Source: Ophiura sarsii (Eukaryota; Echinodermata; Ophiuroidea; Amphilepidida; Ophiuridae). From it: a stretch of 64,000 nt of DNA. The translations under genes and the position numbers were made by a program. The notes under the pieces were generated by a model. That model was not told the origin of the DNA. It ran no database searches and saw only the letters and a program-made list of their open reading frames with translations. How positions within the stretch are numbered: position 1 is the first letter of the stretch; the number at the start of each line of letters is the position of its first letter. Below are positions 1 through 11,654 of this stretch, piece after piece. Location: the NCBI GenBank assembly GCA_035610835.1, contig CM069457.1:45112381-45176380 (forward strand). The letters run 5' to 3'.

Positions 1-305
1 ACGTTGTGAATACATTCCTTTTATGGAAAAATAAAAATCTTTGCAATTAGCAATCCATGCAAATTGAACGTGTTGTTTTGGACGACGTTACGATACATGT
101 CTTAGTTTGAAGAATTAAACTGTATATTAATAGCCTCTGAATTATAATGATATTACCCTAAAACGAATGACCGGAGACTTTACCCTTTAATTGCAAACGG
201 CAACTGTTTAAAATATTAATGTCATTATATAATCAGTACGAGTGTACTCAATGAAACTGAACACTGCGAAACTTGGCTGTATGTCTCATACGTTTAGGTG
301 ACTTG
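1..305. other. No recognisable feature
   Basis: AT-rich sequence ahead of the first MITE. I see no splice-flanked coding stretch, so the N-terminal exons of the receptor gene that starts downstream are probably outside the window. Confidence 0.4.
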
Positions 306-307
306 TA

Positions 308-980
308 CAGGGTGAGTCAAAAAAAAGTGTACCCTAATTGAAAAAATCAACAACAAAATGTTTGACCACAAAATCAAGGCAAACAAAACTTTAAATGATT
401 GCGCCATTTCTTTGCTACCATCTGGAAAAAAATCACGCTATTTGATGATACCGTTAAGTAAATATGACTATTTCTGTACAGGAGCTGTTTTTTCACCTAA
501 AACACGGTTTTTAATTTCAAACTTAACGAGCTTAATAATGTTTACTAGGATTATGATGTAAAGCATTACACATCTTGTTTATTAAAAGAATTAAGTAGAC
601 AATACACTTGTTCAAAATTGTCTCCTAATAGATTAAAACAATAGACAGCTTTAAGGCCTATTTATGACACAATTACCACACTTTAATCATTTCATAACAA
701 AGGAATTGATCCTTTCGCTGTCGGTATTGTAATGTTTTATTGGTCGTATCTTATGAAATATAATGGTCAAGATCTGGAAAGCGTGTTCGGACGTTAAATT
801 TGTCACTTTTATTCAAAACAGTGTAAAATAAGTTTTCCTCAACCAATCTAAACCAGATAAAATTCATATTAAAGCTAATTAATTTGTCTTTATACCGTAG
901 TATATTGTTTTGAAAACAAACGAATACTTTTTCTAAAAAAAATCGCTGAAGTTGAGTACACTTTTTTTTTACTCACCCTG
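308..980. mobile_element. Tc1/mariner-type MITE, 673 bp, TA-flanked
   Basis: The ends are inverted copies of about 25 bp, starting CAGGGTGAGT and running through an A-tract to AGTGTAC, with one mismatch. Both ends abut a TA dinucleotide (306-307 and 981-982), the target duplication of the Tc1/mariner superfamily. No transposase frame is present, so it is non-autonomous. Confidence 0.8.
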
Positions 981-989
981 TATATTTAA

Positions 990-1204
990 CACTTTCCATG
1001 CGGCAGGCGTCTGCAGACGACATCCCAAATTTTCACAAAATGTCTCAAATAATGTCAACATTATTAAATTCCATTACCATGTTTGGAATCACCATGAGAA
1101 ATGCATTAAAATAAGTACAAACATGCCTACTATTGGTTCAATAATCCTTGAAATAGACCTTGAAAGTTGGAAAAATCTGTTTTATATAATATGGTACAAC
1201 TAAT
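990..1204 (-). mobile_element. TTAA-flanked MITE family, copy 1, truncated
   Basis: Starts right after TTAA (986-989) with CACTTTCCATGCGGCAGGCG, the right end of a family also seen near 11.66, 14.2, 30.9 and 48.2 kb. The other end stops about 15 bp short of the terminal GC-rich motif, where the next fold-back begins. TTAA flanks and a CCCTTT/CACTTT start suggest piggyBac mobilisation. Confidence 0.7.
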
Positions 1205-1205
1205 A

Positions 1206-1645
1206 AGGGAAGTTTTTGGTTTGATTTTTTGATTTTCGTGAGTGCTGTAATTATTGAACTATTAATCAGATGCATATAAAAGTATACATATTTGGAAAGG
1301 AAATAGATCAGAGAATCCAAATTTGGTGTCAATTTTACCCAAAAACGTTGAATTTTTGACAAAATTCCCAAATCGCTAGATGATGATGTAAAGACACTAA
1401 CCCTTTTGAAATTTTGACCCAAAAGTGGGGAAAAAATGATTTTGTGGCACTTTTTAGTGGAAAATTTCAAAAAATATTAGATTAGGTTGAAAAGAAGAAA
1501 AAAATCAACATTTTTGGTCAAAATGTATGCTAAATTTGGATTCCTGATCCATTTCCTTTCACAAAATGTATACTTTTGTGTACATTTCAGTCATAGTTCA
1601 ATAATTACAGCACTCACAAAATGCCAAAAAAACTTCCTTAAAGCC
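1206..1645. mobile_element. Fold-back element, GTATAC-core type, copy 1
   Basis: The two arms are inverted copies of about 110 bp. Each contains GTGCTGTAATTATTGAACTA or its complement, then the core TATAAAAGTATACAT (1275-1289; complement near 1561-1580), then GGAAAGGAAAT. A second copy lies at 23.6-24.1 kb. No coding capacity. Confidence 0.75.
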
Positions 1646-1649
1646 CAGC

Positions 1650-1674
1650 CCCCCCCCCCCCCCCCCCCCCCCCC
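1650..1674. repeat. Poly(C) tract
   Basis: Uninterrupted run of about 25 C directly after the fold-back element. Similar C or G runs recur near 16.96, 39.36, 55.70, 57.23, 61.14, 62.22 and 62.87 kb. Confidence 0.9.
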
Positions 1675-1853
1675 ACCCTAAAGGTTACTTGTACATTATG
1701 ATGATACAAAAAAACACTTTCGGGACTATCATACAAACCTTACGAATAAGTCACTTATACGTATAGGACATACGGACTTGTTTTGCAGTCCCTCCGAACG
1801 ATATAACTATTAGTATTATTCCCATTTCTTACATATAATATCTTATCTTCCAG

Positions 1854-4800
1854 CGTCGATCTAGATTTTGAACGCTACAAACCGGGCACGGTGGTTCTAG
1901 TTCACCATAACGGCTTCATTTCCTGGCTCACTCCGTCCATTATGACCAGTTACTGTCGGGTACGAGTGCATAATTTCCCGTTCGATACGCAAGTGTGTAA
2001 GATGGTGTTTGCTTCGTGGTCATTTACTACTTTGTACATGGATCTCTATCCGGAGTTGGGACCGGACGCGGCACAAAACAGGTAATAGACTAGGTCTAAA
2101 TGAAGAATTATCGTTCTCCAAGATTCTTATTTATATCGTCGCTATTCTTTCAAAACCTTGTTCTCCATCCAGCCCTTCAGCATGTATAAAGTGATACCAA
2201 GTGATACTTCATATGTATGACCTTTAGGCGGTCTGCTCTAAACATTTTTAAGTGACAAACTCACCTCTATCAAAACCTTGTAAGTTCTCTTGTTCCGCAA
2301 CATGTATAAAGCAACTCTTCCTATGCATACCCGTTGGCAGTTTGACTTTATACATGCTGAAGGGCCGGAAAAAAACATACTACAAGGTTTGGAAAGAATA
2401 GCGACGCTATGCTAATGTGCTCATTCTGCAATGTGAATGGACTGACCTTATAACTAAGGGACATTACATGTACTTATTAAGTTTATATTAGCTTGAAGGG
2501 GCATTGAGAGATTACCGAGAAAATTTAGATTTTGATATAAAAAAATGAATTGTTTCAAGAGATAAGGTAAGTAGGAGCTATGAAGTATAATAATTTATGG
2601 GAAACGGTTGAATGATGGCGCTAGATAGAAATCTGGTTGTAGCAATGTATTTAGTGAGTAGTGATGATATTGTCGATGTGATTTCCATCGAAATTACCAA
2701 ATCGTGACATTTTACATGATAGACGACGAATTAAGGTAAACGGTTTCAGATGGTACATGTAGTTAGTATACAGTTAAGCCCACAACACCCTTTGAAAAAT
2801 ATGAGTATTTTGTTTTTCTCATATCTATAACAGCTGGAGTGGTGGAACTTTTGCTTTACACTAAAGACAATTAGTTTGCAAGTACTCAACATTTTTTGCA
2901 TAACAATAGAATTGAACTAGAGTGTTGTCCTATACTATCCTTCACTGTACATTCAATAGGACACACTTGTAATGCATCCACATTGTTTGCACACATCATG
3001 GATTAATTGCATGACAATATAAAAGCCTATCACACAAAGAATGTCTGGAATGTCAAAAACATGTGTATTATCACCAAAAATGGCTTCAATCCTGAGACTT
3101 AGTATGGGGTATGAATAATTTTGGACAGGCATAAAAATACAATTCTTGTTCACTTCTATTTTTATGCAAAAAATGTTAAGACCAAATATATTGATTTGTA
3201 CTTGCAAACTTACTGTCTTTTGTGTAAAGCGAAAATGCCACCACTCCAGCTGGTATAGATATGTGAAAAATGCAAAAAAAATGCAAAAAAAAATCAAAAT
3301 GAATAATTGTGGGCTTAACTGTATGTCTAAAGTGTACGTACGTAGGTGCGAGAAACTGATTTCCGGAACAAATTGAGGGCGCACTCCCATACGTATCCCT
3401 CAGTGCCCATTCAATCAAAATAGTATCTATATAATAAGAAAATGCCATAACGGAGATCATTTGGCTGGAATAGCATACTCTAGGTACAGGTATCACACTA
3501 CATTATTTATAATAATCTTAAAACAGTTGGAGTTTGAAACCGTCAATACATTGGCAGATGTGACAGAAAAACTTCGTCGGCATTCAAAAATATAAATAAT
3601 ATGAAGTTTATAGTAGTAAATGCCAGATGTGTTATCGTAATAGATACCAGAATGAAAAAAACACCAAAATGAAAACAAATCTGGCCATCATCATCTGTTG
3701 TGTTCCACCCAAACTGAAAAAAGTGGCCGCTGTCATCTTGTATTTCACATTGATACAAAGGTTTTTCTGTATGTCACACTTAATCACTATACTCACTTAT
3801 CACCAGGTATTTAGACGATGGCGTCTGGGACATGGTCGCCGTCAAAGTGAGCCGGAAGCTCTCCAAATACTCGTGTTGTCCCGCACCATTTGCAGAGCTC
3901 TCCTACCACCTGGTGTTCAAGCGTCGCTCTGAATTCTACGTCATATATCTCATCTGTCCGTGTGTGTTCCTTTCTATGTTGTCTGTGCTTGTCTTCTATC
4001 TGCCACCTGAGTGTGGGGAGAAGCTGACATTATCCATCACCAACTTGCTGGCACTGGTGGTCTTTCAACAGGTGATCGCAGAGACAATGCCACCGAGTGG
4101 AGATGGATCACCAATTATAGGTACGTATGAAGGCAGGTGATCATAAGGTCATTTATTTATAACCCTATCGACGCATCATACCCTAGATTACCACGGAAAC
4201 CGCGTGCGTGCTGGTAACCAATCTTCTTTTGCAATCACTGGACGTGCGCAAGTTTATATGGGGTGTCCAAAAAGTTAAATTGGGGCGCGACCGACTTTAG
4301 GAATCGCTGCTCGCCCGTCAATCAAGACCTATTTGGGTGCGAGGGATTAAGTTATGAGTGTCCATAGAATAAACAAAGCGTGTAAGATAATACGTCTAAG
4401 TTAACACGTAGCGCGCGGAAGGTAACACGTAGTACGTGTAAGGTTACACGTAGTAGGTGAAAGGTTACACGTAGTAGGTGTAAGGTTACACGTAGTAGGT
4501 GTAATGTTACACGTATTAGGTGTAAGTGTACACGTAGTATGTGTAAGGTTACACGTATTAGGTGTAAGTGTACACGTAGTATGTGTAAGGTTACACGTAT
4601 TAGGTGTAAGGTTACACGTAGAACGTGTAAGGCTACATGTCCAAGATGTATCGTAGACGCCTAATATAACATTCTCGCTTTATTCCGTTAACAATTGTGA
4701 CACTTTGGTTGTAATATTTGCGAACAAGTATTAAATTAATCAAACAAACCCGTGGAGTGAGGATAGAAAAACAGGACAAAACTATATATATGAGATATCC

Positions 4801-7674
4801 TACAAGCGTATGCTATTTTCGGAATAAACTCTATTAGTAAATTGTATTGGCTCCTCTTCGATGTGTAAAGGCCCTGTCACACCATAACGTATCGCCTCAA
4901 CGTATGCCAACGTATGCGAAATATCGAAAAATACGTTGGTGTACGTTGGCGTACGCTGATATAAGTTAGGGGTACGTTGGGGATACGTCGTTTACGTTAA
5001 GAGCACGCTGTGATACGCTGTGACAATTTGGACCACGAAAAAATATTGAGCATGCTCAAAATTTCTCGACGTACTCAACGTGTGCTTAATACGTTCTGCA
5101 TAAGTTTCCGGTAAGTTTGTGGTACGTTAAATATACGTTGACATACACTGACATACGTTAGTGGTACGTTACTCGTACGTTACTCGTAAGTTGGTATACG
5201 TTGATGAACGTAGGCTGGGGGAAACGTACAGCCAACGTAGTGATAACGAGTTGATGTGCGGTATGTCTAACGTATGCCTGACGTATTTTCAACGAGTTTC
5301 GACGTATTCTCACGTATTCACCTTATGCCGGGCGATCGTGTAAGGCCCTGTCACGTATCCATAGCGTATCCATAGCGTATTGAACGTATACATAGCGTAT
5401 AACTAACGTATTGATAGCGTATCACTAACTTGTAACATACTTATGACAGCGTATCACAGCGTATGCGAGCGTATGCGAGCGTATGACTAACGTATGCTTA
5501 ACGTATACTTAACGTATTCGTAGCGTATGTCTGCCGTGTTCGACGTATCGTCAGCGTATCCTCGACAACGAACACGTGGCTTATTATGCCGCTGTAGCAC
5601 GTATAAATACTGCGCCGATCTCACATTACATCATTCCCGCCGATGTCATCAAGCAGTTAACATGCCTCCCAAGAAGAAGCAAGCAACCAGGGGCCGATGC
5701 CGAGGAGGAGGAAAAAGCAAGAAGGCCAAGACAGACCATGAAGAAGTGAGGATGAGATACTTAAGGGACCCATTTATATACACAAACCCTCCATAAGTTC
5801 CCAAAACGCCGAATGCGCTCTAGCTGTACGCTGTACGGTAGCCCTGTCACACCATGACGTATCGCCTGAACGTATAACAACGTATGCGAAATATCGAAAA
5901 ATACGTTGGCGTACGTTGGCGTACGTTGGTGTACGCTGATACAAGTTAGGGGTAAGTTTGGGATACGTCGTATACGTTAAGAGCACGCTGTGATACGTTG
6001 TGAAAATTTGGAACACGTCGAGCCCCCGAAAAATTATTGAGCATGTTCAAAATTTCTCGACGTACTCAACGTGTGCTTAACTTACGTTCTGCATAAGTTC
6101 CCGATAGGTTCGTGGTACGTTAGACATACGTTTACAAACGCTGACATACGTTAGACATACGCTGACATACGTTAGAGGTACGTTAATCGTCTTAAGTTGT
6201 AGGTTGGACATATAGATTTACCCTTCTAGATATTTTAATAGTTATCATCTAGGCTGCGTTTACTTGAACTGGCAACACTTGTCCCGCCGTGTACGAAACT
6301 CAATTTCTGCAACGGCATAAGTCACGTGTTCGTTGTACGCCGAGAATACGCTGAGGATACGCTGAGGATACGTCGAGCACGGCAGACATACGCTACGAAT
6401 ATGTTGGTCATACGCTCGCCGATCGCATACGCTGTGATACGCTGTCTAAAGTTTGTTATAAGTTAGTGATACGCTATCAATACGTTAGTCATACGCTATG
6501 TATGCGTTTAATACGCTATGGATACGTCCATTCCATCACCGATGTTGACGCAATTCGTTGGGAAGTTGGACGTTCTTGGACGTTCTCGGACTCTGACAAT
6601 TTTCGAGCTGTTTTTTGAATACGTCGGCATACGTTCAGGCCACGTTCAGGCCATACGCTATGGTGTGACAAGGCCTTAAGATGTTATCTTAGACGTATTA
6701 TCTTACACATTTTGTTTATACTATGGCCACTCATATCTTACAGACAAGATTAACAATGCATTGAATGGTAATTCTTCAAAGTTTTCATGGAAGACAAATT
6801 CTATGACTGTGCGTTTATACCGTTAACAGGTTTACCGAGTACCATATGCAAATAGGATATGATCAGACCCACGCAAAGAAATATGTATCGGGTAATCATG
6901 CTTTGCTTCATCTGTTGTTCGAATCATGTCTAATTATTCCAGGTTTGGAAGGGCTAATTGTGAATGTGTAAGGAAATGAGCAATAAAGCGACTAAATGTT
7001 GTGGTGAGATGTTGACGATCTAGTATTTTCTATCTTTATTTCATTGGATAGGTACTTATTTCTTGACAATGATCGTTCTGGTGTGCGTGTCCGTTGTCTC
7101 GACAGTCTTTATCATACACGTGAGTTACAATGAGAAACCAGTGCCACCTTGGGTGCGATGGTTGTTCTTACGAGTGCTACGACCGTGTGTGTGCGTGTAC
7201 AGCGTACCAGCTCCAAGTACAACAACTATCAGCGATCACAACAAGGAAAAAGCATTGGACGTGACGGAAAAAGAGGCTCTCACGGCGAATAACCACACAG
7301 GCTTATCGGCAGAGGACATTGAAAGGAACGATATATCAGTGAGTCTTCGTGTCTTCCAGGGAAGCCAGCCGAGTCGAGAGAGGGATAGATTGTTTTGCAA
7401 CGAGTTAGCACAGATACGCGATAGCATCGAGTACTTACGCAATGATCTGCAGCAACGGAATTCCCACGAGTCGCTACGCGGTGAATGGAAGCAAGTGGTG
7501 ACCGTTCTCGACCGGTGTTTACTCATCTTTTTCTTCCTCTTTACCGTGGTGACGACGTCAGTATTGATGGTGAAAGTTCTCGTTGACAGTAGAGACGAAT
7601 TTGAGGGAGAAGTGACTCACATTAATAAAGACGAAGTGGATTTGAGTAAGCTTGGAGAACAGAGTCATACGTAA
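1854..7674 (+). CDS. Nicotinic acetylcholine receptor alpha-type subunit (Cys-loop ligand-gated channel), 3' three exons
   Basis: Exons are 1854-2081, 3807-4120 and 7052-7674; introns have AG/GT borders with matching phases 2 and 1, giving 387 C-terminal residues and a TAA stop. Exon 1 carries the Cys-loop (C, 13 residues, C, with the FPFDTQVC signature) and loop-B Trp (ASWSF). Exon 2 has the vicinal cysteines of loop C (KYSCC), marking an alpha-type subunit, then M1 and M2. M2 keeps Glu at -1', Leu at 9' and Glu at 20', as in cation channels, and has Gln at 15' and 16'. Exon 3 encodes M3, a cytoplasmic loop of about 110 residues and M4 (GEWKQVVTVLDR before it). The family forms pentameric channels in the plasma membrane, opened by acetylcholine or related ligands. 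The signal peptide and first half of the ligand-binding domain are missing, presumably upstream of the window. Subtype and ligand cannot be read from sequence alone. Confidence 0.93.
2136..2405. mobile_element. Fold-back repeat in receptor intron 1
   Basis: CGTCGCTATTCTTTCAAAAC at the left is matched by its complement GGAAAGAATAGCGACG at the right, and CAGCCCTTCAGCATGTATAA by TTATACATGCTGAAGGGCC. A third partial copy of the CATGTATAAAG segment lies in the loop. Confidence 0.65.
2771..3321. mobile_element. Tc1/mariner-type MITE, 551 bp, in receptor intron 1
   Basis: TIR CAGTTAAGCCCACAA at the left and its exact complement at the right, each abutting TA (2769-2770, 3322-3323). Inner sequence is also inverted-repetitive (AGCTGGAGTGGTGG pairs with CCACCACTCCAGCTGG). 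CAGT ends plus TA duplication are typical of Tc1-like elements. Confidence 0.8.
4390..4640. repeat. 21-bp minisatellite in receptor intron 2
   Basis: About eleven units of GGTTACACGTAGTAGGTGTAA with a few substitutions. Each unit is itself a near-palindrome (TTACAC..GTGTAA). Confidence 0.85.
4868..6677. mobile_element. Composite fold-back element made of 10-bp phased repeats
   Basis: Outer ends are inverted: AAGGCCCTGTCACACCATA at the left and TATGGTGTGACAAGGCCTT at the right. Inside, short motifs (TACGTT, TACGCT, CGTAT) recur every 10-11 bp for hundreds of bases. An inner arm at about 5343-5580 is repeated inverted at about 6310-6540, and the first outer block (4872-5230) is repeated directly at 5843-6195, so two related elements appear nested. 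The organisation recalls sea-urchin TU and fly FB fold-back transposons, whose arms are arrays of short repeats; no homology to those is claimed. Confidence 0.75.
5662..5796 (+). CDS. Short basic ORF inside the fold-back element, unknown
   Basis: A 44-codon frame from ATG to TAA, starting MPPKKKQATRGRCRGGG and continuing with KSKKAKT, so the N-terminal half is strongly basic and NLS-like. A TATA-like box (TATAAATA, 5602-5609) lies about 53 bp upstream of the ATG. The surroundings are non-repetitive and more GC-rich than the flanking arms, as expected for the remaining 5' end of an autonomous element's gene. It could instead be chance; a GTGAG donor-like site lies within it near 5747. No known family recognised. 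Confidence 0.35.
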   Translation: MPPKKKQATRGRCRGGGKSKKAKTDHEEVRMRYLRDPFIYTNPP

Positions 7675-7716
7675 TGGCAAGTTTCATGAGTGTGTGTAAG
7701 AGGAGTACTTAACATG

Positions 7717-8161
7717 TGCTAGGCCAAAGAAGATTTCTTGTGCATCCCAGCATGCTTAGCAACACTACACTGGCAACAGGGTTTTTCTCCTTAAACAAGC
7801 AGTACCAAACATATGTAATTAACAGCTGGAGGCCGTCTGACTTCCACCTTTTAATACATGGTACAGATTATAGGCAGAACGTTGTCACAGATATGAAAAG
7901 AAGTTGAATCCCAACTCAATATTTTACTCAAAAAATCAAGGGTCTTTAAGAAACAACAACTAAACGGTGTATTGAGGTCACATCAAGTGTACTACTTGCA
8001 GCAGGATTTTCTTAAAGACCCGTGTTTAACAACATTATGAGCCTTTCCTTGCACCGTAATATCAATGGGAACCAGTAGACACTGGTGACAGACATCAGTG
8101 GTCATGTGATGAGCGTGAAGCATGCTGGTACTGCACAAGAAATCTTCTTTGGTGCTAGGCT
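7717..8161. mobile_element. Fold-back element downstream of the receptor gene
   Basis: The left arm contains CCAAAGAAGATTTCTTGTGC and CAGCATGCTT; the right arm has AAGCATGCTGG and GCACAAGAAATCTTCTTTGG. Inner segments around TCAAGGGTCTTTAAG and CTTAAAGACCCG also pair. No coding frame. Confidence 0.7.
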
Positions 8162-9114
8162 ACTAAAAACGTTACTTGTATTGTATTACCAAGGATATAT
8201 GGTATTGCTTGACCAACGGCTAAGCGAGCCCCAGACACGTTGTGCAGTTCGTCAAGACACTATTTGCTTGATTTAGAAAACTTTTTGACAGCAATGAGAT
8301 AAATTGTAAAGGCTCCAAGTGCAGTTTATTATGGGCATTAAGAGATGTGGTGGAGGCAGCGCCCTCAATTACAAAAAATATATGATAACAACTTGGATTT
8401 GTATATTTTAACAATTGTATTACATGTATGAACTTATACCTATAAAGATTACGAAAAATCAGCCCTCTTTGTACAACAAAACGTCGATTCAAAAATGCTG
8501 GTAGAGCCGCAACCAGTATTTTACATGGTTAAGGGTGGTATTCCAACATATTTAAAACATTGTTTTAATCAAGTTTTGATGGATGTTTTAGTAGAAACAA
8601 CAATAATGGCAATTTTGAATGTTCATCTTGAATTCTGAAGAAAATTAATTAAAATTAAAAAAATCAACATGACATTGTGTCCCTTTAAGGTGTATGTCGA
8701 TAAGCATGTAAGATAAAGGGTTAAAAAAAAACCTAAAACTAGATCCTTTTCCCCCCCTAACTTAATTCCCACTCTTGTTTACTTCCCTAAAATTATGTTT
8801 TTAGAAAAAGTGGCAATTTTTAATATCCTATACAAGTAAGTTCCAAAACTGTCTCCAGTACTGTCTTTAAATTTATTTTAAGTGTCTTTATTTTTCAATT
8901 GAAAAAGAAAGTATCTCCTTTCTTTAGGTGCTCTCTATTTGAAATGAAAAAATAAAATAATCGTTTCATGCATGAATAGTCAATAACTTCCCTGAATCGT
9001 TGAAAAATGCTACTTTTTTGGAAAACATCATTTTATGGAAATATGACTTTCATCGGAAAAGAAAACATGATATTTAAAATGGGAAACTTTTCTGTTCTAG
9101 CCAAGCGGTTTTCT
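8162..9114. other. AT-rich intergenic sequence
   Basis: No coding stretch, RNA gene or clear terminal repeats. It starts about 490 bp past the receptor stop codon, so it may include 3' UTR, but no AATAAA sits close to the stop. Confidence 0.35.
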
Positions 9115-11383
9115 TTTTCATAAGGCCATGCGTTTTAAGTTGGGCCGGTCTCGTGTGACGAACTTAAAATTGGTGAATATCGCGTGTATTTTCATTTGAA
9201 TGACGATAACTTTTCTATACTAGGCAATACCCCCACAAAAGTATACATTTTCTTGATTTGTCTTAGGAGTTCAAAAATGCACTTAAAATTAACATAGGAT
9301 GAACCCCTAGAAGGTTATGAATTTGAAAAGGTCAACAATTTATGAAAAAAATCTGCTGAGAAAAAACAAATATGAAAACAATTCTGCATACCCTACAAGG
9401 TTAATTATTGCAGATTTGAATTCCTGACAGTTAAAGCTTTCCAAGCATATATAACTTTCTATATCTAGGTAATGTTTACAGTATTTTGCACCGGGCTGGA
9501 AAAAATGTCATTTTGCGAAGAAAAAAATCTGACATACGAGGGGCAGTCAATAAATAATGAAAGTGATCATGGTATGGGATGCATGAGTGATTCTATTGAG
9601 GGGATAATGTGATCAATACAAAGTATGAACCTTTGTCTTTCAAACAATACACTTTTGGATTTTTAAATGTGAACTATGACGTCATAGCACTGTCTCAAAG
9701 TAGGTACACTTGGGACACTGCTAAATCAGTTATTTGGCGGGAAATTTGAATTGTTTTTATGAAACACGTGGTAAGAAGATTGCATAACATGACATCAGAA
9801 GCAGGTAAATCCCGATTTTTTTTCCCGCATAAATATGATACTAAAGACAATAACCTTAATCCCTGTGTAATTTGGAATGTGTAGTATAAGAGGAAAAAGT
9901 AAGGAGAAGCAATTGAATAAAAGGTATACAAATATCAGTATTTCAAATAGCTAATTTTTATTTAAAAATGCCCAGTCAGTGAATCACTAATATGGCGGAA
10001 AATCAAACAATTTAGGAAAAATTCAAGCAATTAACCAGTTTGGAAGATTCCATATGATAGTTAACTAATTATCTGAACTTATTCGCATGAAACCTGCAGA
10101 AAAAATGCGCATGCGCAGACGGCAGATAATTTTGAAACGGGCCCAAAATGGCTAAAATCATGAAATTTACCAGATAAAAGCTTACTGTGCCTTCAAATTC
10201 TAATCAGAAATAATGAAAAATGTTTAAATCAATGTGTAAACATATTGTGATAGTCAAAATGAAGATATACAGGAATGTATCAATCAAAGATGGCTGCCAC
10301 AACCTCTCTTATTACTGTTATCTTTAGAGCTACTAGATATGTATTGTGTAAGTAATCGTCATATAATTTCAATGGTTTGAGGAAATTTTATGAACAGCTC
10401 CTTTTGAAATCCGCACTATTATTGCTTTATATCCCACAACAATTTATTAAATTATAATCCCTCTATTGTTCTTTATCCTTTGTTGTTTTCTAAGGTATAT
10501 TATTGTGGATTTTGCTAAATAAAAGCGTATTTGAGATGGTCCCTTCTTGTTCGTATTAAGGCATTCAGATCTAAAAAAGAGTGTCAAACAGAGATAAGTG
10601 TGTATTCTAACTATGTGCCAAGTGTTATCTGTTTTTATGCTTGCACTGCCGAGATATACGCAAATGTATCAATCAACCCATATTCAACATATTACATATC
10701 CAGCCAAATAATTGGCAGATTTCAGTCAGTGTCTGAAACCTATTGTGTTTATGTTAATGACGTTACATAACCAAAGGTATCTAACAATCCAAAAGTGTAT
10801 TGTTTGAAAGACAAAGGTTCATACTTTGTATTGATCACATTATCCCCTCAATAGAATAACTCATGCATCCCATACCATGATCACTTTGCCCAACCGTATG
10901 TGCTGGTAAAAGACGCTGCGTCGGTACATATCCATCCAGTCATACACATGTAGTTCTTCAATGCATTGCGCGTCTGTAATTATTGATTAATTCTTTATTA
11001 ATTAAGGTGATTACCCATTATTAAACATCTAAATTATTCAAATCAGTTTATTTACCAGAGTTTATGTACTTAGATGCAACAATTTCATTCCATAAACATG
11101 ATTTAACTCAATTGCACTGAACTGTACTGTAGATGCCAAATTTGCTCTCCTCCACCCCTGATGTTGGTTAATTAGCCATTAATTAACAAAAAATGACAAA
11201 ATTTTAACACATGCTAATACTTTTATCTTCTTGCCCTGCATAAGAGCTTTATTTTGATACCAAATTTAGCTATGTAGGTGGTATCTTTATACAAGAAATT
11301 GAATAGACAATGTCATTTTTGATGTGCCGATGTCACAACTCCACCTTTTTGCAGGCCCAGTTCAAAACGCATGGCCATAAGTG
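9115..11383. repeat. Possible older element with ATAAGGCCATGCG ends, hosting a mariner-type insertion
   Basis: ATAAGGCCATGCGTTTTAAG near 9120 is matched inverted near 11365 (TTCAAAACGCATGGCCATAA). Sequence inside the right end (about 11,150-11,350) resembles 59,400-59,690, and the left end resembles 39,530-39,680, so a diverged family exists. Whether the two ends belong to one element or are two copies is unclear. Confidence 0.4.
9537..10896. mobile_element. Mariner-like non-autonomous element, 1.36 kb, near-identical arms
   Basis: The left end reads TA then CGAGGGGCAGTCAATAAATA, close to the mariner pattern CGAGGGG; the right end reads inverted CGGTTGGGCA then TA, having lost about 15 bp. 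The next roughly 100 bp of each arm (through GATCATGGTATGGGATGCAT to AATACACTTTTGGATT) are almost identical in inverted orientation, implying a fairly recent insertion. No transposase frame in the interior. Confidence 0.75.
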
Positions 11384-11654
11384 TTTCAATATCTCTCAAA
11401 ACGTATAATCATGTGCAGAGTTATACAAACAAACGTGATCTAACCCTTTATAATGTCGATAAAGGTTTGTCTGAGCATTCTTCTGTTGCAAATGTTGTAA
11501 GTACGATACAACAATTCAGTAATAACGATCGAGCCTGAGCAAAAGTGAAGTAAGTTAGGTCAAACAATGCCTGTAAATTTGAACAAAGAAATGAGATGGA
11601 CACGCAATCTTGTGATATATTTAACAAAGACAAACAAGTAGCTGAGGAGGTTAA

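Larger units (their letters stand above)
4655..6790 (-). repeat. Dispersed repeat split by the composite fold-back element
   Basis: 4655-4867 and 6678-6790 together match 31895-32200 (shared blocks such as CGTTAACAATTGTGACACTT and TTATCTTAGACG). The copy at 32 kb adjoins a degenerate LINE C-terminus on the minus strand, so this is probably a CR1/L2-like LINE 3' UTR. The 32-kb copy gives the unoccupied site for the element at 4868-6677. Confidence 0.6.

Noticed and set aside
3832..4140. Single-exon peptide frames around the receptor exons, and antisense frames at 3.0-3.8 kb
   Set aside because: The receptor frame is explained by the spliced exons; the antisense frames are MITE sequence.
5527..5661. 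Longer version of the basic ORF starting at 5,527
   Set aside because: The upstream part translates the repetitive CGTAT arm; the ATG at 5,662 follows the TATA-like box.
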